DNA from: a virus
IMG/VR virus record: IMGVR_UViG_3300037108_000203
Location: 1 to 36,941 of that record
Strand: one strand, 5' to 3'
DNA: 36,941 nucleotides
In this document: piece after piece, positions 1-7,591 of the stretch
Layout: each line of letters begins with the position of its first letter
How positions within the stretch are numbered: the stretch's first letter is position 1
Position numbers and translations under genes: made by a program
Notes under the pieces: model-generated
The model's database searches: none
What the model saw: the letters and a program-made list of their open reading frames with translations, nothing else
Told to the model about the DNA's origin: nothing

Positions 1-777
1 TTAGAGGTGGTCTCCCAGGAATGCATCCGCCTTACTCCACCGATGGGTGGCAAGGCAATGTGGACAGAATATCTCCGAATTCTGGATATCGGCCGCCTCC
101 CAGTCTTTCTCGGTCGCGGTCGTGTGGGTAAAAACCTCATGCCTAGTCTGCGGGCAGCGGATCATGACGCGGCGTTCGCCGGCCAGCTTTCGCGCGGCCT
201 CCTCGCGCTCAATCTCGGCAATCGCTTCGCGGGCCGGCCGGGATCGGAAAGCCACGAAGTTTACATCCAAGTACTTAACCAGGTCGGAGAACACCTGTTG
301 CGCGCGGGGATCTTCACCCATCATCCTCCAGTAGCGTACCACTTCAGCGAACAGTGGGCTGACCAAATTTTCGCGCGAGAAGATGATCGCCAATTCCGCC
401 TGGAGCACCTTGGCGGCGTTCTGCCCGGTGATATCAATGGGCATTCCGCTGCGCGCCTCCGCTGCCTGTTTCAGTTTCCCAATATCAAGCATGGACTCAA
501 GCTCAGTTGGGGTTGGCACTGCGAAGCCCATACGCGCGCCCACGGCGGCACGGAATATCGGCTCCTCCGGCTCTCCTTCGGCTAAAGCCAGCAGCCGGAG
601 CAGAACACCATCGTCGGGGGCGCTCTTGCCGGTTTCCCACCGACTGACGGCGGTGTGCCAAACGCCGAGTTTGGTCGCGAATTCCGTTCCGGACCATCCC
701 TTCCTTTTCCGGAAGCTCCGGACCGCCGCTGAGAACGTTTGGGACAAGATTTCTCCGCTATGTCTATTGACAGTCAT
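1..777 (-). CDS. XRE-family phage repressor with C-terminal zinc-ribbon-like domain
   Basis: This 258-residue protein is the likely lysogeny repressor. It is the only leftward gene, is divergent from the early genes, and begins at the centre of a palindrome. Residues about 15-70 form an XRE/Cro helix-turn-helix (EFATKLGVWHTAVSRWETGK). The middle is helical and not recognised. The last 55 residues contain a C...CPHC arrangement (RCPQ near 207, FCPHC near 236) followed by RWSKADAFL. That resembles a small cysteine-containing domain I recall in many proteobacterial hypothetical proteins. No S24 peptidase Ser/Lys dyad is visible, so LexA/CI-type self-cleavage is not expected and induction may work differently, perhaps through the cysteine domain (inference). 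The ATG at 777 is the only sensible start because no other Met precedes the HTH. I am confident about the HTH and fairly confident about the repressor role. Confidence 0.85.
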   Translation of the reverse strand: MTVNRHSGEILSQTFSAAVRSFRKRKGWSGTEFATKLGVWHTAVSRWETGKSAPDDGVLLRLLALAEGEPEEPIFRAAVGARMGFAVPTPTELESMLDIGKLKQAAEARSGMPIDITGQNAAKVLQAELAIIFSRENLVSPLFAEVVRYWRMMGEDPRAQQVFSDLVKYLDVNFVAFRSRPAREAIAEIEREEAARKLAGERRVMIRCPQTRHEVFTHTTATEKDWEAADIQNSEIFCPHCLATHRWSKADAFLGDHL

Positions 778-793
778 TGACTATTGATAGACA
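761..793. promoter_or_regulatory. Candidate operator: 33-bp imperfect palindrome between the divergent repressor and Ner-like genes
   Basis: The left arm is 761-776 (TGTCTATTGACAGTCA) and the right arm is 778-793 (TGACTATTGATAGACA). The two arms are reverse complements at 13 of 16 positions, with the centre at base 777. The outer seven bases (TGTCTAT/ATAGACA) match perfectly. The element covers the repressor start codon and lies just upstream of the Ner-like start. That is where a repressor/Ner switch region is expected. Protein binding is inferred. Confidence 0.65.
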
Positions 794-795
794 AT
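767..795 (+). promoter_or_regulatory. Candidate early rightward promoter
   Basis: A perfect -35 hexamer TTGACA (767-772) is followed after 17 bp by GACAAT (790-795), which matches TATAAT at four of six positions. Both hexamers lie inside or at the edge of the palindrome at 761-793, so a bound repressor would block RNA polymerase. Transcription would start near 802, leaving a very short leader before the ATG at 813. Host sigma preferences are unknown, so this is tentative. Confidence 0.4.
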
Positions 796-812
796 ACTCC
801 TTGGTGCACAGT

Positions 813-1040
813 ATGCAAACCATCAAAAATACGCAGCGGGCCACGCGGCTGAAGATCTTCTTTCTCCGCAACGGGCTGACCCATAAGACGATAGCCAAAA
901 AGCTCGGCGTCTCCCAGGCCCACGTCACCAACGTTCTTAACGACCGAATACTAGCGTTGGACTTCCGCGAGCGCCTAGTGCGCGAGATCGGCATCCCGCG
1001 TTACCTGATCTATTCGGGCCTCATCCGCAAGGCCGCATGA
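813..1040 (+). CDS. Small Ner/Cro-like HTH regulator
   Basis: This 75-residue basic protein has a helix-turn-helix near residues 22-45 (HKTIAKKLGVSQAHVTNVLN). It is the first rightward gene, opposite the repressor, which is the position of Ner in Mu. It probably binds the shared palindrome to switch off repressor and early transcription. The frame is open from a TTG at 777, but ATG 813 gives a protein of normal HTH length and leaves the palindrome outside the gene. No strong ribosome-binding site is visible before either start. The sequence is not close to Mu Ner, so the name reflects position and fold only. Confidence 0.7.
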   Translation: MQTIKNTQRATRLKIFFLRNGLTHKTIAKKLGVSQAHVTNVLNDRILALDFRERLVREIGIPRYLIYSGLIRKAA

Positions 1041-1129
1041 CTATTACTTCTACAGAGTACGACCCGATGATGGCCGTGTCCATTGAAAGAACACAGCTTC
1101 TTTCGCAGGATCTCCCATGCGCGATTTAA
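1037..1129 (+). CDS. Possible 30-residue ORF bridging two regulators
   Basis: An ATG at 1037 overlaps the stop of the preceding HTH gene in an ATGA arrangement. The frame stays open for 30 codons and ends 13 nt inside the next gene. It begins MTITSTEYDPMMAV and matches no family I know. The only support is that it continues the tight overlap pattern seen throughout this phage and fills a 76-nt gap. It may simply be a spacer. Confidence 0.3.
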   Translation: MTITSTEYDPMMAVSIERTQLLSQDLPCAI

Positions 1130-1566
1130 AAACACAGCTATATTTTACCGTCCGCGGGCACGCCCAAAAATCGGTGCAGCAGATCGCCGACGAGATCGGC
1201 ATCTCCACGACGTACCTCTATCGCGCCACGGAAGACGGTGAATCGTCATGCCGGTTCCCTCTTGACCTGTTGATTCCATTGATGCAATCGACGGGGGACA
1301 CCAGAGTGCTTGACCACCTCTGCGAGCGCACAAACTCCCTGCGCATCGACCTCAAGAAGGTTGCGGGGTTGAAGAGGCGGGATGCGAAGGTCATTAACGA
1401 GATCTACGGCCATTTCGCAAAGACCTGGGCTCTCTTTTTAGAATTTGCCGAGAACCCGGATGAGAGCCGAAAACCGGCGCTGCGAAACGCCCTGTTCCAG
1501 CACCTGTGCAGCATGGCCGCGTTGCGAAAGTCGGTGGACAATTTCCGCCAACAGGAGTTGTTCTGA
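1117..1566 (+). CDS. CII/CP76-like phage regulatory protein
   Basis: This 149-residue protein resembles the phage regulatory protein CII (CP76) family. It has an N-terminal helical DNA-binding part (QQIADEIGISTTYLYRATED, residues about 20-40). The following segment (LLIPLMQSTGDTRVLDHLCE, about 50-70) is typical of these proteins, where a TGD/R-L-H pattern follows the HTH. The C-terminal half is helical and unassigned. The stop overlaps the transposase start (ATGA, 1564-1566), so the two are probably co-translated. It likely tunes the early lysis-lysogeny decision. Family membership is moderate, from motif similarity only. Confidence 0.6.
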   Translation: MRDLKTQLYFTVRGHAQKSVQQIADEIGISTTYLYRATEDGESSCRFPLDLLIPLMQSTGDTRVLDHLCERTNSLRIDLKKVAGLKRRDAKVINEIYGHFAKTWALFLEFAENPDESRKPALRNALFQHLCSMAALRKSVDNFRQQELF

Positions 1567-3695
1567 TGAGCGCCGAAACGGCCGAGTGGTTGCCGATTCG
1601 CGAAGTGATGAACCTGACATCCAAGAGCGAGCGCTCGGTGCAAAGAGACGCGGCCGACCTGGAGTGCAAGCTGGGAGATCCAACCAATGGACGGCCAGGC
1701 CGTCTGGTCAAAGTAAGCTCCTTGCCCTCGGAGATACAACTGCGCTGGGCGGCGGCCGAGCGGCGCAAGGTAGTTGAGATCGCTCCGGGCAACGATGCGC
1801 AGATGGCGCTGGCGCTGACGGCGCCGATGGGGCCGAATCTGAGCGTCGAGGATCGCGCGGAAATGGATGAGCGATTCCGCGTGATTGAACCGCTGGTGGA
1901 CCGTGAGAAGTTTCCGCTGTTCTACACGCAATACCCGCTGATGCGGGATCGGCTCGCGTACCTCGCGCGCGAAAACAAGACGCCGGAGCGGACCATCTAC
2001 CGGTGGCTCTCGCAATGGCAGCAGGGCGGATTGCCGGCGCTGGTACGGCGGGACCGGGCCGACAAGGGAACCGCACGCGCGATGAACGACGCGGCGAAGG
2101 CACTGCTGCTGAAGCTGGCTACGCCCCAGCGCGGAGTGTATGGGGTCCTGCGGGTCGCCGAGATGTGGCGCGTGTACGAAGAGGAGCGCGTCTGGCGCGA
2201 TGCGCACCTGGCGCGCGCGCTGGATGCATTCAGCCAGGACAAGTACGCGATGTTCCTCGGCGCGGATGGCCGGCTGACGCCGCAAGCGCAACTGCCAAGG
2301 GTCTCCTACGAGACGTTCCGAGTGTGGTTTAACCGCATTCCGGAAATGGTCCGCACGATGGCGCGCGACGGCGAAGAAGAGTACCGGAACTCGCAGGAAA
2401 TCATCATCCACCGGGACTACGAGAGCATACGGCCGATGGAGTGGGTGGTGTTTGATCACCGCAAGCTGGACGTGTTCTGCCTGATCCGCGAGCGTGGCGG
2501 ATGGAAGCTGGCGCGGCCATGGTTGACGGCTGCACTGGATATGAGAACCCGGAAGTTCTTGGCGTGGGCAATTGTCGAGACGCCATCGAGCGATTCCATC
2601 GCCAGCGTGTTGAAGAAGGTCTTCGTCAATTTCGGGCTGCCGGGTGAGCTGTATTGGGACAACGGGCGCGACTACAGGTGTGAATGGTTCGAGGGGCGCC
2701 GGCGGCAAGAACGGCGCGAGCCGCGGATCGCCGAGCTGGACGCGACCTGGCGCGGAGTACTCGGCACGCTAGGCATCCGCGTGAGGCACGCCATCGCATA
2801 CAACGCGAGGGCGAAACTGATCGAGGCGAACTTCAACCGCGTGAGCAATATCGACCGGAAGATGGACGAATGGTGTGGGCATAAGCCCGGCGCGCGGCCG
2901 GAGCGATTCGACGATTTGGTGAAGCAACACGAGCGGTGGCTGAAGGGCGAGGCGGAATCGAGCCCATTTCGCACGATCGAGCAAATCTCGACCTTATATA
3001 GTGCCGCGCTGAACGATTTAAACGAGTGTCCGGTGGAAGGCGAGGGAATGCGAAAAGCCACGCCGACCGGGCATGGATGGCTCGCACCCAACGAGGCGTG
3101 GGATTTGCTAATCGGCCAGGTGGAGCGGCGCACTGTGCCGGTGGACGTATTGCACCTGTGCTTCGCCAAGCGGCGCGATCTGACCGTGCAGCACGGAGAG
3201 ATCTCAATGACGCTCGGCGGGCAGCCATATTACTACCGGCTCTCGGACAATACGCCGCGACTCAACCTGCTCAATGGGAAGACGGTGCAACTCGCATATG
3301 ACCCGCTCGATCTGGGCCAGGGCGCGGTGTACTACGAGGACCGGTTCCAAGGGCTGGTTTCCTGCGTGACATTGCGGCACATGGGCGAGCAGGCTTTCGT
3401 GCAGGATCTGCGAGACCAGCGCGCGGCCAGGCGCGAAGTGAAGAAGGCTATCCGGGCGGTGGGAGCGATGGCGCCGGCGTGCTCGCTGGAGGAACGGCTG
3501 GCGCGGAGGGCGGAGATGCGACCGGCGCGCTCGGAAGTGCCGCAGGTGACGACACCAGCCGCGCTGCCGGCGCCGCTGATGGAGCAGGCGGCGGCCGAGG
3601 CGGAAGAGAAAGCATTCCACTGTGAGGGTGCGCCGGAGATCGCAAGCGAGACGCGGCCGGAGCGTGGTAGCGGCAGGTTCGACTTCTTCGGGTAA
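1566..3695 (+). CDS. Mu-type DDE transposase A
   Basis: This 709-residue protein is the strand-transfer enzyme of replicative transposition and also performs integration. The N-terminus (about 1-60) resembles the Mu transposase end-binding HTH domain. A second HTH region lies near 140-220 (TPERTIYRWLSQWQQGGL). The catalytic RNase-H-fold core contains D297 (VVFDHRK), D365 (YWDNGRD) and E420 (LIEANFNR). The spacings of 68 and 55 residues are almost the same as in MuA (D269, D336, E392). A Mu-type beta-barrel follows (about 500-600), then a charged, Ala-rich C-terminal tail that would contact the B protein. ATG 1566 overlaps the previous stop. An upstream in-frame ATG at 1506 lies inside the preceding gene and is less likely. 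Confidence 0.95.
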   Translation: MSAETAEWLPIREVMNLTSKSERSVQRDAADLECKLGDPTNGRPGRLVKVSSLPSEIQLRWAAAERRKVVEIAPGNDAQMALALTAPMGPNLSVEDRAEMDERFRVIEPLVDREKFPLFYTQYPLMRDRLAYLARENKTPERTIYRWLSQWQQGGLPALVRRDRADKGTARAMNDAAKALLLKLATPQRGVYGVLRVAEMWRVYEEERVWRDAHLARALDAFSQDKYAMFLGADGRLTPQAQLPRVSYETFRVWFNRIPEMVRTMARDGEEEYRNSQEIIIHRDYESIRPMEWVVFDHRKLDVFCLIRERGGWKLARPWLTAALDMRTRKFLAWAIVETPSSDSIASVLKKVFVNFGLPGELYWDNGRDYRCEWFEGRRRQERREPRIAELDATWRGVLGTLGIRVRHAIAYNARAKLIEANFNRVSNIDRKMDEWCGHKPGARPERFDDLVKQHERWLKGEAESSPFRTIEQISTLYSAALNDLNECPVEGEGMRKATPTGHGWLAPNEAWDLLIGQVERRTVPVDVLHLCFAKRRDLTVQHGEISMTLGGQPYYYRLSDNTPRLNLLNGKTVQLAYDPLDLGQGAVYYEDRFQGLVSCVTLRHMGEQAFVQDLRDQRAARREVKKAIRAVGAMAPACSLEERLARRAEMRPARSEVPQVTTPAALPAPLMEQAAAEAEEKAFHCEGAPEIASETRPERGSGRFDFFG

Positions 3696-3704
3696 GGAGA
3701 ACTT

Positions 3705-4457
3705 ATGGCGGAACGGCAAGTGATCATTCGCGGGAAGATCTTTCTGTACAAGCAAAAAGCTCCATTTGTAGCGTCTGGATTTTCTTTCCAGGGTGCCATC
3801 GAATACGACGCAGAGTCAGACAAGATCCGATGCCACGAGTGTGGACGCTGGTTTAGGGCGCTTACAAGCCATCTGAAAACAGACGGGATCTCGGCCAGAG
3901 AATACAAGCTGAAGCATGGGCTCACCGGTCGAACGGCCCTGTGTAATGAAGCTACCAGGGTCTCGATTTCCCGTAGTTCGGCGGCGCGGGGCATAGGGGA
4001 AAAAATGCGTCGGGTGAGACTCGAAGCGCTTCGAACGGCGCCGCGGCCGACCACTCCAAAACACCACTATGAATGTCGGAATGAGAGAAACAAATGTGCG
4101 GCGCAATTGATCGAGTGCATTCGGCTACTCGCACGTAAGCTCGGGCGGACCCCTTCGGAGAAGGATCTATTGCGCGCTGGCATCTCACACGCCAGCGCGC
4201 TGCACGTATTGAACGTGCGAGATATGGCGTCGCTGATGACCTTGGCGGATCTGACCCCAAACATGCAGGGTGGCGTGCACTATACGCCGGAGGTTTTGAT
4301 CGAGATGGTGCGCGATTTTATTGCCGCGCACGGACGTCTGCCCCGCGGCACGGATCTGCTGAGAAAACTGTTGCCATCACGGCAGACATTTAACCGGAAC
4401 TTCGGCGGCCTACGGAAAGCGTGTATTGCCGCAGGGTTCGGAAAGGTAGCGGCATAA
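3705..4457 (+). CDS. Ros/MucR-like zinc finger with homing-endonuclease-associated repeats
   Basis: This 250-residue protein sits between transposase A and ATPase B. Residues about 42-75 carry a Ros/MucR-type C2H2 pattern (IRCHECGRWF...LTSHLKT, then SAREYKLKHGLTG), which normally binds DNA. The C-terminal half has two repeats like the homing-endonuclease-associated (HNH-repeat) module. One is near 140-175 (KLGRTPSEKDLLRAGIS) and one near 200-245 (HGRLPRGTDLLRK...FGGLRKACIAAGF). No HNH or GIY-YIG catalytic core is visible, so it looks like a DNA-binding protein without nuclease activity. Its DNA appears less GC-rich and less codon-biased than A and B, suggesting a later insertion. A ribosome-binding site (aaggaga) precedes ATG 3705. 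Confidence 0.75.
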   Translation: MAERQVIIRGKIFLYKQKAPFVASGFSFQGAIEYDAESDKIRCHECGRWFRALTSHLKTDGISAREYKLKHGLTGRTALCNEATRVSISRSSAARGIGEKMRRVRLEALRTAPRPTTPKHHYECRNERNKCAAQLIECIRLLARKLGRTPSEKDLLRAGISHASALHVLNVRDMASLMTLADLTPNMQGGVHYTPEVLIEMVRDFIAAHGRLPRGTDLLRKLLPSRQTFNRNFGGLRKACIAAGFGKVAA

Positions 4458-4468
4458 GGGGGAATGCA

Positions 4469-5479
4469 ATGGCAAGCGATGTAGTCGAGCGAGTGAAGCG
4501 GTGGTTGGAAATGCGGCCGGACGTCGAACCGGCTGCGTTCGGGGCGCTGACGAAGTTCGCGCCATCCACCATCAGACACGTATTGGACGGGCAGCGGGAG
4601 GCGTCGCTCGAAGTCGAGAGCGAGCTGGAGCGCGTGCTCGCGCTGGCGGCGCGCGGCGACGTGTTTCCGCAGGGGGCCGATCCGGTCGTGATCACCGAGC
4701 GCAAGAGCGAGGGAGCGGCGCAGGTTCGGCGGCAGCGCGACTTCTATTACACCGAGACGGTACGGCGGATCGGTGAGGTGCTCAGCTATTGCGCGGACTT
4801 CGCGGCGATCGGCGTGGTTACCGCGGACTACGGAGTTGGCAAGAGCGAATCGGTGAAAGCCTGGCGGCGCGGGGATGGTCGGCGCGTGGAAAGCGTCGTG
4901 TTCGAGTTCGATTCCTTCTCATCGTCGAACCGCGTGGACTTTGTGGAATCGGTGGCGGACCTGCTGGGCGTGGACTACACACCCGGCCACCACAACGGGG
5001 GGAAGACGCTGCGGGCGCTGGTGGCTCACTTGCGGCAGTCGCCGGTGCTGTTGATCCTCGACCAGTGCGAGATGGTCCGGCCAGCGGTGATGCAAGTGGC
5101 GCGGCAGATCTGGGACGGCGCGCGCGATGCGGGCGTGGGCATGGTGCTGCTGGCGGCGCCGGTCCTGATGGAACGCATGTTGGCATCGCGGACGCGGGAC
5201 CTGGGGGCGCTATCGAGCCGGGTTGGCGTGTGGGCGCGGTTGGGCGGACTGGCGCGCGGCGAGGTGGCGGCGATCCTCAAAAAAGAGGGCATTGCCGGGC
5301 TCGACGACGATACGTTCGCGCTGTTGTACCAGGCGGTGGGCGGGTCGATGAGGCGGCTGATGGCATCGGTGGATATGCTGCGGGCACGGCACGTCGCCAA
5401 GGGGCGCGCGGTGAACACCGAGACGATTGAGGGCATCGCGGCGCATCTGTGGGGGATGGCAATTGGGAGGGCGGCATGA
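4469..5479 (+). CDS. Mu-type transposition ATPase B (AAA+ target-site protein)
   Basis: This 336-residue protein is the partner of transposase A, selecting target DNA and activating strand transfer. The N-terminal 65 residues form an HTH-like domain (AAFGALTKFAPSTIRHVLDG). An AAA ATPase core follows, with Walker A around K125 (ADYGVGKSES) and Walker B around D198 (VLLILDQCE). The C-terminus is helical (SMRRLMASVDMLRARHVAKG). MuB of Mu is 312 residues, so the length fits. The start at ATG 4469 is chosen because a good ribosome-binding site (aaggggga, 4456-4463) lies just upstream. Open frame before that falls inside the preceding gene. Confidence 0.92.
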   Translation: MASDVVERVKRWLEMRPDVEPAAFGALTKFAPSTIRHVLDGQREASLEVESELERVLALAARGDVFPQGADPVVITERKSEGAAQVRRQRDFYYTETVRRIGEVLSYCADFAAIGVVTADYGVGKSESVKAWRRGDGRRVESVVFEFDSFSSSNRVDFVESVADLLGVDYTPGHHNGGKTLRALVAHLRQSPVLLILDQCEMVRPAVMQVARQIWDGARDAGVGMVLLAAPVLMERMLASRTRDLGALSSRVGVWARLGGLARGEVAAILKKEGIAGLDDDTFALLYQAVGGSMRRLMASVDMLRARHVAKGRAVNTETIEGIAAHLWGMAIGRAA

Positions 5480-5739
5480 GCGGCCCAATTGATCTGACGC
5501 TGACGGACGCGCAGCTCGCCATCGCGCGGACATTGATCGACGCCGCGGTGGCGAAGGGCGACTGCACGGTATACGGCGGCAGGCTCCGATTCCCCGACTA
5601 CGAGGGTGCGCAGAACTTCCACGCGGAGATCTCCTGTATGGAGTGCTCAACGACCCGAGCATACATATCGATGCAGGCAATCGTGCGAAAGCTGGACACG
5701 GCTATCTCGGCGGCGGCGCGTCGGAAGGCGGTGGCGTGA
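5476..5739 (+). CDS. Small early protein of unknown function
   Basis: This 87-residue protein starts at ATG 5476, overlapping the stop of ATPase B (ATGA), so it is translationally coupled. It has a helical N-terminus (DAQLAIARTLIDAAVAKGD), a short central part with CMEC, and a helical C-terminus ending in a basic stretch. I do not recognise a family. Its position in the early array between B and Gam suggests a host-takeover or DNA-metabolism accessory role (inference). Confidence 0.7.
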   Translation: MSGPIDLTLTDAQLAIARTLIDAAVAKGDCTVYGGRLRFPDYEGAQNFHAEISCMECSTTRAYISMQAIVRKLDTAISAAARRKAVA

Positions 5740-5945
5740 TGCCGAGGGAAATCGTCGCGGTGATCGACGAGCTGGTCGAGGTGCTGGCGCGGTATGCGGA
5801 GCGGCTCGGGCTGGATGTCGAGATGGTGATCGAGCCCGATGGGGCGTGCTCAATCAGGGTGGACCAGGCCGGCGCCTACGAAGAGGTGGCGCACTTCGGC
5901 GACTTCGCAGCATTAATGAGGTTTTTGGAGACGGGGGAACTATGA
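5739..5945 (+). CDS. Small acidic early protein of unknown function
   Basis: This 68-residue acidic protein uses ATG 5739, which shares its A with the preceding TGA stop. The N-terminus is an amphipathic helix (IVAVIDELVEVLARYAERLG). The rest looks like a short beta-rich part (VEMVIEPDGACSIRVD). No family is recognised. Strong coupling to both neighbours supports it as a real gene. Confidence 0.65.
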   Translation: MPREIVAVIDELVEVLARYAERLGLDVEMVIEPDGACSIRVDQAGAYEEVAHFGDFAALMRFLETGEL

Positions 5946-6103
5946 AGAAACAGATCGACGAGCAAACGATCGATGCGCTGGGACGGGAGATGGAAGACCT
6001 GCTCTCGCGACCACTCACGCTCGGTTCGGAGCGCGGGGCGCTGAAGATCTTGGCACGTATGGGACCGGATCAGCCGGACGCGGAATCGCAAGAGGAAAAC
6101 TGA
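5942..6103 (+). CDS. Small early protein of unknown function (53 aa)
   Basis: This 53-residue ORF begins at ATG 5942 (ATGA overlap with the preceding gene, with a gggggaac stretch upstream). It ends in a TGATG junction with the Gam gene. It is highly charged and probably helical (IDEQTIDALGREMEDLLSRP). No family is recognised. The overlaps at both ends are the main evidence that it is translated. Confidence 0.6.
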   Translation: MKKQIDEQTIDALGREMEDLLSRPLTLGSERGALKILARMGPDQPDAESQEEN

Positions 6104-6618
6104 TGGGGCGGCCAAGGAAGCCAACAGAGCCGGCGCTGGAAACGTCCGCGGATTGCGAGCGCGCGCTGCGGGATCTGCAGGCGGCGCGGATCGAGGCGCT
6201 GACGTTCACGGGTAAGGTGAATCGGTTGGCGGCGAAGATCCAGGCGCGGTATGAGAAGCGCATCGACGCGGCAAAAAAGCTGGCGGGCTCGCTCCTGAAG
6301 GCGCTGGAACTCTACTACTACGGCCACCTGGCGGAAATCGAAAACCACGGCGAAAAGCACTTCGATCTGCCGAATGGCAGAATCGGCCGGCGCGACGATC
6401 CGGAGCACCTGGCGCCGCTGAATAAGGCGTGGACGTGGGAGAAAATCGCCGCGGCGGTGGAGGGGAAGTACGGGTTCGAGTATCACCATCCGCCGAAGCC
6501 GCGGGAACTCGACAAAGAAAAGCTCAAGACACTGGAAAAGGAACAACTGGCGGCCGTAGGTCTGAAGATCGATCACGACGAGACGTTCTACGCGGAGCCG
6601 AACAAGGTGCAGTCGTGA
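6103..6618 (+). CDS. gam: Gam-like host-nuclease inhibitor
   Basis: This 171-residue protein resembles the Mu Gam family (Mu Gam is 174 residues). Gam is a bacterial Ku-like protein that binds double-stranded DNA ends and protects transposition intermediates from exonucleases. Seen here are a long N-terminal helix (LQAARIEALTFTGKVNRLAA), a second helical stretch, then the family-typical central strand region (KHFDLPNGRIGRRDDPEHL). The C-terminal half has KTLEKEQLAAVGLKIDHDET, where Gam proteins typically have a similar G-x-x-I pattern. Position downstream of A and B matches Mu. The start overlaps the preceding stop (TGATG). Confidence 0.85.
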   Translation: MGRPRKPTEPALETSADCERALRDLQAARIEALTFTGKVNRLAAKIQARYEKRIDAAKKLAGSLLKALELYYYGHLAEIENHGEKHFDLPNGRIGRRDDPEHLAPLNKAWTWEKIAAAVEGKYGFEYHHPPKPRELDKEKLKTLEKEQLAAVGLKIDHDETFYAEPNKVQS

Positions 6619-6872
6619 CCAGCTCTACCTATCTGAAGATCCAGGCCGATCTGCTGATTGCGGTGGAGAGCTTGAAGCGGCTCGACCTGGACGGGTTCAT
6701 TGCGGCGGCGGGCGGGATGGGAAGCGGGCCGCTGCGCGATGCGGATGGGTGGCTGGCGGTGTCCGATGCGCACCGCATGAAGGACATTGCAGAGGGCGCG
6801 AGGGAGTTTTTGGCGGCGGCCGGGGTGGTGCGCAGGATCGGCGCGGGGAGGGAGGTCGAGCGATGCGCGTGA
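6615..6872 (+). CDS. Small early protein of unknown function (85 aa)
   Basis: Translation probably starts at GTG 6615, which overlaps the Gam stop as GTGA. That gives 85 residues. The frame is open upstream into gam, but that part is out-of-frame reading of Gam. The N-terminus is amphipathic and helical (LKIQADLLIAVESLKRLDLD), and the rest is Gly/Ala-rich with two further helices. No family is recognised. Confidence 0.6.
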   Translation: MTSSTYLKIQADLLIAVESLKRLDLDGFIAAAGGMGSGPLRDADGWLAVSDAHRMKDIAEGAREFLAAAGVVRRIGAGREVERCA

Positions 6873-7348
6873 ACGACGCGGAAGATTTTTGGGAGCAGCA
6901 TCCGGAGGAAGAGCCGCTGTTCGGTGGTCCGGCACGAAGCACCCCAGGATTGTCGGGTGCATTTGCGCATTCGCCGAACCCGCCGGAGAATCCGGTAGTG
7001 CGCGTGGTGGCGGGGATGATCTGGCAACACCAGGGACGCGACAATCCGATCTCGATCGATGAGCTGAGCCATGCGGTGGGGCGCGACGACCGCACGATAA
7101 AGGGCGTTGTCGAGGATCTGATCATGCAGCACGGCATGCTGATCGGCGGGCGGCGCGGAGTGAAGCCGGAGAAAGCGGAGGGGGTGGTTCGCCAGGCGCC
7201 GGAGATGGGGGCGCCGGCGGGCTACTACATTATCCGAGACGCCGAAGACCTGAAGGTGGCGTGCGGGCCATACGAGGCGCAGGCAGAGAGCATGATGACG
7301 CGCGCGCGGCGGCTGCGGTCGATGGCTGCACAGCGGGGGATCGCGTGA
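6863..7348 (+). CDS. Winged-helix-like early protein
   Basis: This 161-residue protein starts at ATG 6863, inside the end of the preceding gene. Residues about 45-100 look like a winged helix (VAGMIWQHQGRDNPISIDEL, followed by DRTIKGVVEDLIMQHGMLIG). This is similar to small phage proteins that predict an alternative HTH before a G-rich wing. The C-terminus (AGYYIIRDAEDLKVACGPYE) is reminiscent of the YxI...AE pattern in phage replication and regulatory proteins that process a wing domain. A DNA-binding role is inferred, and the exact partner is unknown. Confidence 0.6.
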   Translation: MRVNDAEDFWEQHPEEEPLFGGPARSTPGLSGAFAHSPNPPENPVVRVVAGMIWQHQGRDNPISIDELSHAVGRDDRTIKGVVEDLIMQHGMLIGGRRGVKPEKAEGVVRQAPEMGAPAGYYIIRDAEDLKVACGPYEAQAESMMTRARRLRSMAAQRGIA

Positions 7349-7587
7349 AGAGAACCATAGCGGTAGGCATCTGCATGGCGACCGCGGCGATCTCGGCCGG
7401 CGGCGCGGCGGCGGGCTTCGGGATCGACGGGGTCGGCACGCCTATCGCGGTGGAGGGCTTTGGCACGCCAGCACGGGGCGGAGTGGTCGCGGGGTTCATG
7501 GTGTACGATTCACCCGTCCTGGTGGCGGGTTTCGGGACCGGGGCGGGGTTCATTTCGGTGACCGGGTTCGGCCCGGCTGCACAGTAA
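7345..7587 (+). CDS. Small secreted glycine-rich protein
   Basis: An 80-residue product starts at GTG 7345 (GTGA overlap). The N-terminus reads like a Sec signal peptide (basic KR, hydrophobic TIAVGICMATAAISAG). The remainder is a Gly/Phe/Val-rich array in which GF recurs about every 10-12 residues (AGFGIDGVG, VEGFGTPA, VAGFMV, VAGFGTG, VTGFGP). That suggests a short beta-rich or disordered secreted peptide. No family is recognised. It is unusual among phage early genes. Confidence 0.55.
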   Translation: MKRTIAVGICMATAAISAGGAAAGFGIDGVGTPIAVEGFGTPARGGVVAGFMVYDSPVLVAGFGTGAGFISVTGFGPAAQ

Positions 7588-7591
7588 TCCT

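Noticed and set aside
1404-2708. Long leftward open frame (434 codons) opposite the transposase
   Set aside because: It is antisense to a clearly functional DDE transposase. Its composition (Arg, Pro, His and Leu-rich) is typical of the reverse strand of GC-rich genes, and it has no ribosome-binding site or recognisable domain.
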